From positions 1 through 64,000 of the forward strand of contig NZ_FNAJ01000021.1 in the NCBI RefSeq assembly GCF_900101905.1: a stretch of DNA of 64,000 nt, in the 5' to 3' direction. Source of the stretch: Myxococcus virescens. GTDB lineage: Bacteria; Myxococcota; Myxococcia; Myxococcales; Myxococcaceae. The notes beneath the pieces are model-generated. The model searched no databases, was not told where the DNA came from, and saw only the letters and a list, made by a program, of their open reading frames with translations. Below are positions 60,656-64,000 of the stretch, piece after piece. Within the stretch, counting starts at the first letter, position 1. Each line of letters starts with the position of its first letter. Made by a program: the position numbers and the translations under genes.

Positions 60656-61567
60656 ATGCCCTCCGCCCCGAACGATGCCCCCCAGCTTGTCGAGCTCGCC
60701 GGCAACCACGGACTGAAGCTCAAACCCGACACCCTGTCGGTCAACGAGGCCGGACTGGACTATCGCGTCGTGATGGCGCGCGACGTCGAAGACACTCCGT
60801 GGGTCCTCCGCATCCCCCGGCGTGAAGACGTCTCCGCGAAGCTCCCGGACGAGAAGAAGATTCTCGACTTCATCGGTCCTCGGCTCGGCGTGGCGGTGCC
60901 CAGGTGGCAGGTCGCCCACCGGGACCTCATCGCCTATCCGGCGCTACCGGGCAGGCCCGGGCTGACGCTGGACCCCGCCTCGGGTGAGCCCGTGTGGCAC
61001 TTCGACCGCGAGTCCCCCGTCTATGCCCGCCAGTTCGGCCAGCTCCTGGCCCGGATGCATGCCATCGACGTCGAGGATGCCCGGCGAGCGGGCCTCATCG
61101 TCGAGACGCCCGACCAGGTCCGCGCCAACTGGGCCTCCGACATCGCCCGCATCAAGCAGGCCTTCGACGTGGCGCCCGCCCTCCTCCAGCGTTGGGAGCG
61201 CTGGTTGGGCGACGACTCCTACTGGCCCCGCTTCGTCACGCTGACGCATGGGGAGATGTACCCCGCCCATGTCCTGCTGGCGCCGGACGACACCATCACC
61301 GGCGTCCTCGATTGGACGACCGCGAAGGTAGGAGACCCGGCGCGCGACTTCGTCTTCCAGAAGATGCTCGGCGTGGACGCCGTGTTCGAGGCCACCGTGG
61401 ACGCCTATGTGAAGGCGGGCGGGCAAGTCCCAGACCGCCTGGGCGACCACTGTGTGGAACTGCTCGCGGCTTCACCCGCCGGCTACGCCCTCTTCGCGCT
61501 GACCACCGGCCTGCCAGAGCACCGGGCAGCCGCCCAGGCGCAGTTGAACCCCAAAGCGGCCATGTAG
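60656..61567 (+). CDS. Macrolide 2'-phosphotransferase-like (Mph/APH family) kinase
   Basis: A 303-residue APH-fold protein. The Brenner-like motif is THGEMYPAHVLL, with Glu200 where most aminoglycoside-type kinases have Asp, and the Mg-binding motif is VLDWTTAKVGDPARDF. The N-lobe Lys-equivalent region is WVLRIPRRED. The overall layout and IAYPALPGRPGLTL fit macrolide phosphotransferases, which inactivate erythromycin-like drugs by GTP-dependent phosphorylation. Activity on macrolides cannot be concluded from this sequence. AAGGA lies nine bases before the ATG. It is the last gene before ccmH. Confidence 0.75.
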   Translation: MPSAPNDAPQLVELAGNHGLKLKPDTLSVNEAGLDYRVVMARDVEDTPWVLRIPRREDVSAKLPDEKKILDFIGPRLGVAVPRWQVAHRDLIAYPALPGRPGLTLDPASGEPVWHFDRESPVYARQFGQLLARMHAIDVEDARRAGLIVETPDQVRANWASDIARIKQAFDVAPALLQRWERWLGDDSYWPRFVTLTHGEMYPAHVLLAPDDTITGVLDWTTAKVGDPARDFVFQKMLGVDAVFEATVDAYVKAGGQVPDRLGDHCVELLAASPAGYALFALTTGLPEHRAAAQAQLNPKAAM

Positions 61568-61666
61568 GCACAGCGGGCCGGGCGGCGGGCCAGCCCCTCG
61601 CCGCTCAGGTTTCACTGTCCAATCACGGCCTGGGGCGCTAGGTAGGGACGGCTCGATGGAGCTTCG

Positions 61667-62191
61667 ATGACCGCTGCCCTCCTGTCCCTGTCCCTCGCCT
61701 TCACGCTCGTCACCGGCCAGTTCGCGCCCCAGCAGGCGGGAAGTGACCCGCTCGCGCCGGAGCTGGAGGCGCGTGCCCAGACGCTGGGCAAGCAGCTCCG
61801 GTGCGCCGTGTGCCAGGGACTGTCCGTGGCGGACAGCCCGTCCTCCATGGCGCGTGCCCAGCTCGACATGATTCGCGAGCTCGTCTCCGAGGGGAAGAGC
61901 GACGCCGAAATCGTCGAGTACTTCGTCGCCCGCTACGGTGAGTGGGTGCTGCTGTCCCCCCGCGCGGAAGGCTTCAACTGGTTCGTGTGGCTGGGCCCGG
62001 TGGGGCTCGTCGCCGTGGGCGCCTTCGTCATCTGGCGGCAGCTCCAGCGCGGCGCGGGCACCCCGGAGCAGGCCCCGCCCGCGGCCACGACTTCGGAAGA
62101 AACGGCGGCCCCGGCCGCGCCCGCTGGAACGCCTCCAGTGGATGAAGAAGACCCGTACCTCCAGGCCGTGCGCCGGGAGCTCGAGCGCTAG
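61667..62191 (+). CDS. ccmH: Cytochrome c maturation protein CcmH (CcmH/CycL domain)
   Basis: A 174-residue protein. A signal peptide (LLSLSLAFTLVTGQFA) precedes the redox motif LRCAVCQGLSVADS, the family-defining LRCxxCQ that reduces apocytochrome cysteines. The helical DMIRELVSEGKSDAEIVEYF follows, then a membrane span (FVWLGPVGLVAVGAFVIW) and a Pro/Ala tail. It works with CcmG, CcmF and CcmI, yet lies 16.7 kb from ccmG with unrelated genes between. ccmI follows by 12 bases. Confidence 0.92.
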   Translation: MTAALLSLSLAFTLVTGQFAPQQAGSDPLAPELEARAQTLGKQLRCAVCQGLSVADSPSSMARAQLDMIRELVSEGKSDAEIVEYFVARYGEWVLLSPRAEGFNWFVWLGPVGLVAVGAFVIWRQLQRGAGTPEQAPPAATTSEETAAPAAPAGTPPVDEEDPYLQAVRRELER

Positions 62192-62203
62192 GAGCGCCAG
62201 GCC

Positions 62204-63172
62204 ATGCAGCCGCAGACGACGAATTGGTTGCCCGGAATCATCGTGCTCGCCGTCACCTTCGTGTTGGCGGCGGGCTGGATCCTCTTTCAGCGCCGCAAGG
62301 GCTCCCTGGCGTCGGCCGAGCCCCGCGACGGCGTGCTCGATGACCTGACCCAGCGCGCGCAGTCCCTCATCGACCAGCTCCGCGCGCTGGAAGCGGAGAA
62401 GCACAACCAGAGCGCCGAGCAGTATGCCGCCGAGAAGTCCCGCCTGGAGCGCGAAGCCGCCGGGGCGCTGCGCGCGAAGGACGAGCACCTCAAGCGCAAG
62501 GCCTCCAGCGAGGGCGTCCGCCCCCGCCCCCAGGCTCCGGTCCCCACCGGGTGGGCGTCTCGCAATCCGCAGTTGGTGGGCGCGCTGTGGGGCGCGGGCA
62601 TCGTGGTGTTCTTTGGTGGGCTGGGCTACCTGCTCGTCTCCGAGCAGCAGACGCGCACCGACGGCATGGAGGCCACCGGCCGCATGCCCCCGGGCGGCGC
62701 CGCCGCGCAGCAGCAGGGCGCGGGCATGGACGAGCAGATGCAGGAAGGCCCGGAGATGCAGGAGGCTCGCGCGCGGCTGAACGCCAACGCCGGGGATGTG
62801 GACGCGGCGGCGCTGCTGAGCCACGAGCTCATCCGCCGTCAGCAGTTCGACGAGGCCGTGAAGGTCACCGCGAAGGGCCTGGCGGCGGACCCCTTCAACG
62901 TCGAGCTGAAGGTCCACCGCGGCGTGCTTCGCGCCACCCAGGGCGACATGGCCGGCGCCGAGGCGGAGCTGACGGAACTGGTGGACACCTGGCCGGACGC
63001 ACAGGAGGCGCTCATCTTCCTGGGCAGCCTCGCCCTGCGCCGCGGCGACAAGGCCGCCGCGCTGGCCCACTTCGAGCGCTTCTCCGTGGAGGTGCCGCGC
63101 AACATGCAGCCGCCGCAGCTCGGCCCTGCGATTGCCCAGCTTCGCGCGGAGGTCGCTGGCGGCATGCCCTGA
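62204..63172 (+). CDS. ccmI: CcmI-like TPR protein of the haem lyase complex
   Basis: A 322-residue protein with two membrane spans (IIVLAVTFVLAAGWILF and GALWGAGIVVFFGGLGYLLV) separated by a charged coiled-coil region, and a periplasmic TPR domain (ARLNANAGDVDAAALLSHEL, NVELKVHRGVLRATQGDMAG). CcmI/CycH presents apocytochrome to the lyase. The build matches the family and the position after ccmH confirms it. It converges on the exoI-like gene; the 82-base gap holds only a weak short hairpin followed by TTTT near 63240. Confidence 0.88.
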   Translation: MQPQTTNWLPGIIVLAVTFVLAAGWILFQRRKGSLASAEPRDGVLDDLTQRAQSLIDQLRALEAEKHNQSAEQYAAEKSRLEREAAGALRAKDEHLKRKASSEGVRPRPQAPVPTGWASRNPQLVGALWGAGIVVFFGGLGYLLVSEQQTRTDGMEATGRMPPGGAAAQQQGAGMDEQMQEGPEMQEARARLNANAGDVDAAALLSHELIRRQQFDEAVKVTAKGLAADPFNVELKVHRGVLRATQGDMAGAEAELTELVDTWPDAQEALIFLGSLALRRGDKAAALAHFERFSVEVPRNMQPPQLGPAIAQLRAEVAGGMP

Positions 63173-63254
63173 CGCCCAGCCCCCTGCCCTCACCGGCGGC
63201 GCCGCCCCAACCACCCGGAGTGGTCGAGGCAGGCGCCGCTGGCGTTTTCGATGC

Positions 63255-64000
63255 TCAGTGCACCGCGGCCCGCCGACGGCGGAAGCGCCGTACCTTCTCC
63301 ACCAGCGTGTCCGGCATCGCCGCCTTGGCGCCGTTGCGCAGCAGGCGCGCCAGGGATTCGGACTGGGAGAACCAGCGTCCCTCCCACGTCCCGGCATGGA
63401 CCCGCACGGACAGCGTGCGCCGCTGCTTGGATACCCAATCGGACTTGTACGTCTCGGTGCCCCGGAGGAAGTCGTACTCCGTCAGGCCGGCCTCCATCGC
63501 GTCGCGGAACGTCTCGCCCACCAGCACCAGGCCCACGCTGCGATTGCGCCACGCCGGGTCATAACCGGACTGGAAGTACACGAAGGTGTCGCGGTGGAGG
63601 ATGCCGTACACCGACGCCACGGCCTGGCCGCCCACCTTCATCGTGTAGAGGCGCAGCCGGCCCCGCTCCGCCAGGAACTGCGTGGCATCTCGGTGGAACG
63701 CCTCCACGCCCGAGCCCTTGATGCCCTGCGAGCCCCCATCCGCGGCCCACCGCGCCGAGTGCAGGCGGAAGAAGTCCGTCAGCGGCGCCGCCAGCTCGCC
63801 CGGGGCGTCCGTGCGCTCGATGCGGTAGCCCTCCTGCTTCGCCAGCCACTTGCGCCGCCGCAGGAAGTTGTCGCGGCGTCCGGTGCGCTTGAGGAACGCG
63901 TCGAAGGGCTCGCCCGGCGTCAGCGTGTCATACGGGCACACGTAGCGCGGCGCCACGCGGACGTCCGGCCTGGCGAAGGTCTCCCGGAGCACGTCCACGG
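63255..64000 (-). CDS. exoI: FemAB/BioF2-like GNAT acetyltransferase, ExoI-like (start beyond right edge)
   Basis: The C-terminal 248 residues of a FemAB-type GNAT protein. Landmarks are RRDNFLRRRKWLAKQEGY, RLRLYTMKVGGQAVASVYG, YFQSGYDPAWRNRSVGLVL and DFLRGTETYKSDWVSKQRR, the last being a strong mark of this polysaccharide-linked group. It has no start within the window; the GTG at 63998 reads as an internal Val. From memory, M. xanthus exoG and exoI encode such acetyltransferases and exoI is the last gene of exoA-I, which would make this the end of that spore-coat operon. The symbol is inferred from position relative to the exoL-P-like genes. Confidence 0.6.
   Translation of the reverse strand, partial: VDVLRETFARPDVRVAPRYVCPYDTLTPGEPFDAFLKRTGRRDNFLRRRKWLAKQEGYRIERTDAPGELAAPLTDFFRLHSARWAADGGSQGIKGSGVEAFHRDATQFLAERGRLRLYTMKVGGQAVASVYGILHRDTFVYFQSGYDPAWRNRSVGLVLVGETFRDAMEAGLTEYDFLRGTETYKSDWVSKQRRTLSVRVHAGTWEGRWFSQSESLARLLRNGAKAAMPDTLVEKVRRFRRRRAAVH

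Noticed and set aside
63180..63245. GC-rich palindrome GGCGGCGCCGCC and a short hairpin before TTTT between ccmI and exoI
   Set aside because: The stem next to the T run has only four base pairs, so it is too weak to call a terminator; the palindrome has no T tract.
1..64000. CRISPR arrays, tRNA or rRNA genes, insertion sequences, integrases
   Set aside because: Looked for regular repeat-spacer patterns, transposase or integrase proteins and tRNA cloverleaf landmarks; none was found by eye. Short tRNA genes could be missed without a scan.

Overview
The window is chromosomal DNA of very high GC content from a myxobacterium, most likely a Myxococcus species. The main support is the association of the str ribosomal operon, a five-gene cluster matching the spore-coat polysaccharide genes exoL-exoM-exoN-exoO-exoP of M. 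xanthus in content and order, and an exoI-like acetyltransferase at the right edge. Many lipoproteins, a hybrid histidine kinase and a Ser/Thr-kinase-like protein fit the same group. I see no tRNA or rRNA gene, CRISPR array, insertion sequence or prophage.

Layout. 1-3,600: str operon on the minus strand (rpsL-rpsG-fusA-tuf, tuf cut by the window edge) with a clear promoter and a hairpin between rpsG and fusA. 3,686-4,887: rimI and a truncated SurA-like protein, divergent from dnaJ. 5-14.4 kb, plus strand: dnaJ, a HEAT-repeat protein, a hybrid histidine kinase, argS with an altered HIGH motif, plsB and a CAAX-type protease. 14.4-18.4 kb: a subtilisin-like lipoprotein, a hydrolase-fold protein lacking its catalytic Ser and His, and a lipase-like protein. 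18.4-21.7 kb: rlmI-like methyltransferase, HAD phosphatase and an unknown helical protein in one operon, facing corA. 22.7-24.2 kb: an alpha/beta hydrolase and an AhpD-like gene with an in-frame TGA at the second Cys of CxxC followed by a SECIS-like hairpin, a strong selenoprotein candidate. 24.2-28.7 kb: a gene remnant, three lipoproteins, a membrane dipeptidase and a probable pseudokinase.

28.9-33.7 kb: thiS-thiG-thiE/tenI, then a membrane protein and a DUF4129/DUF4350 pair. 33.7-39.4 kb: the exoL-P-like operon (deacetylase, flippase, acetyltransferase, two glycosyltransferases), preceded by a sigma-54-type promoter and two near-matches to the Nla6 half-site. Together these would build, export and modify the spore-coat glycan. 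39.7-45.0 kb: ccmABCDEFG for cytochrome c maturation. Its remaining parts, ccmH and ccmI, lie 16.7 kb away at 61.7-63.2 kb.

The 46.2-61.6 kb block between the two ccm parts is accessory in character. It holds an SMP-30 family enzyme; a three-gene cassette of a peptidoglycan-binding protein, a HExxHxxxxxH metalloprotease and a secreted protein, which could be an effector and immunity set; a visibly AT-richer two-gene membrane sensor module; a TPM-domain protein; a fused double DUF1428 protein divergent from a marR regulator with a near-consensus promoter and palindromic operator; a 2OG-Fe(II) oxygenase; an acyltransferase; and an Mph-like phosphotransferase. The window ends inside the exoI-like gene on the minus strand. 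Family assignments come from reading motifs, and all recalled M. xanthus locus identities need a database check.
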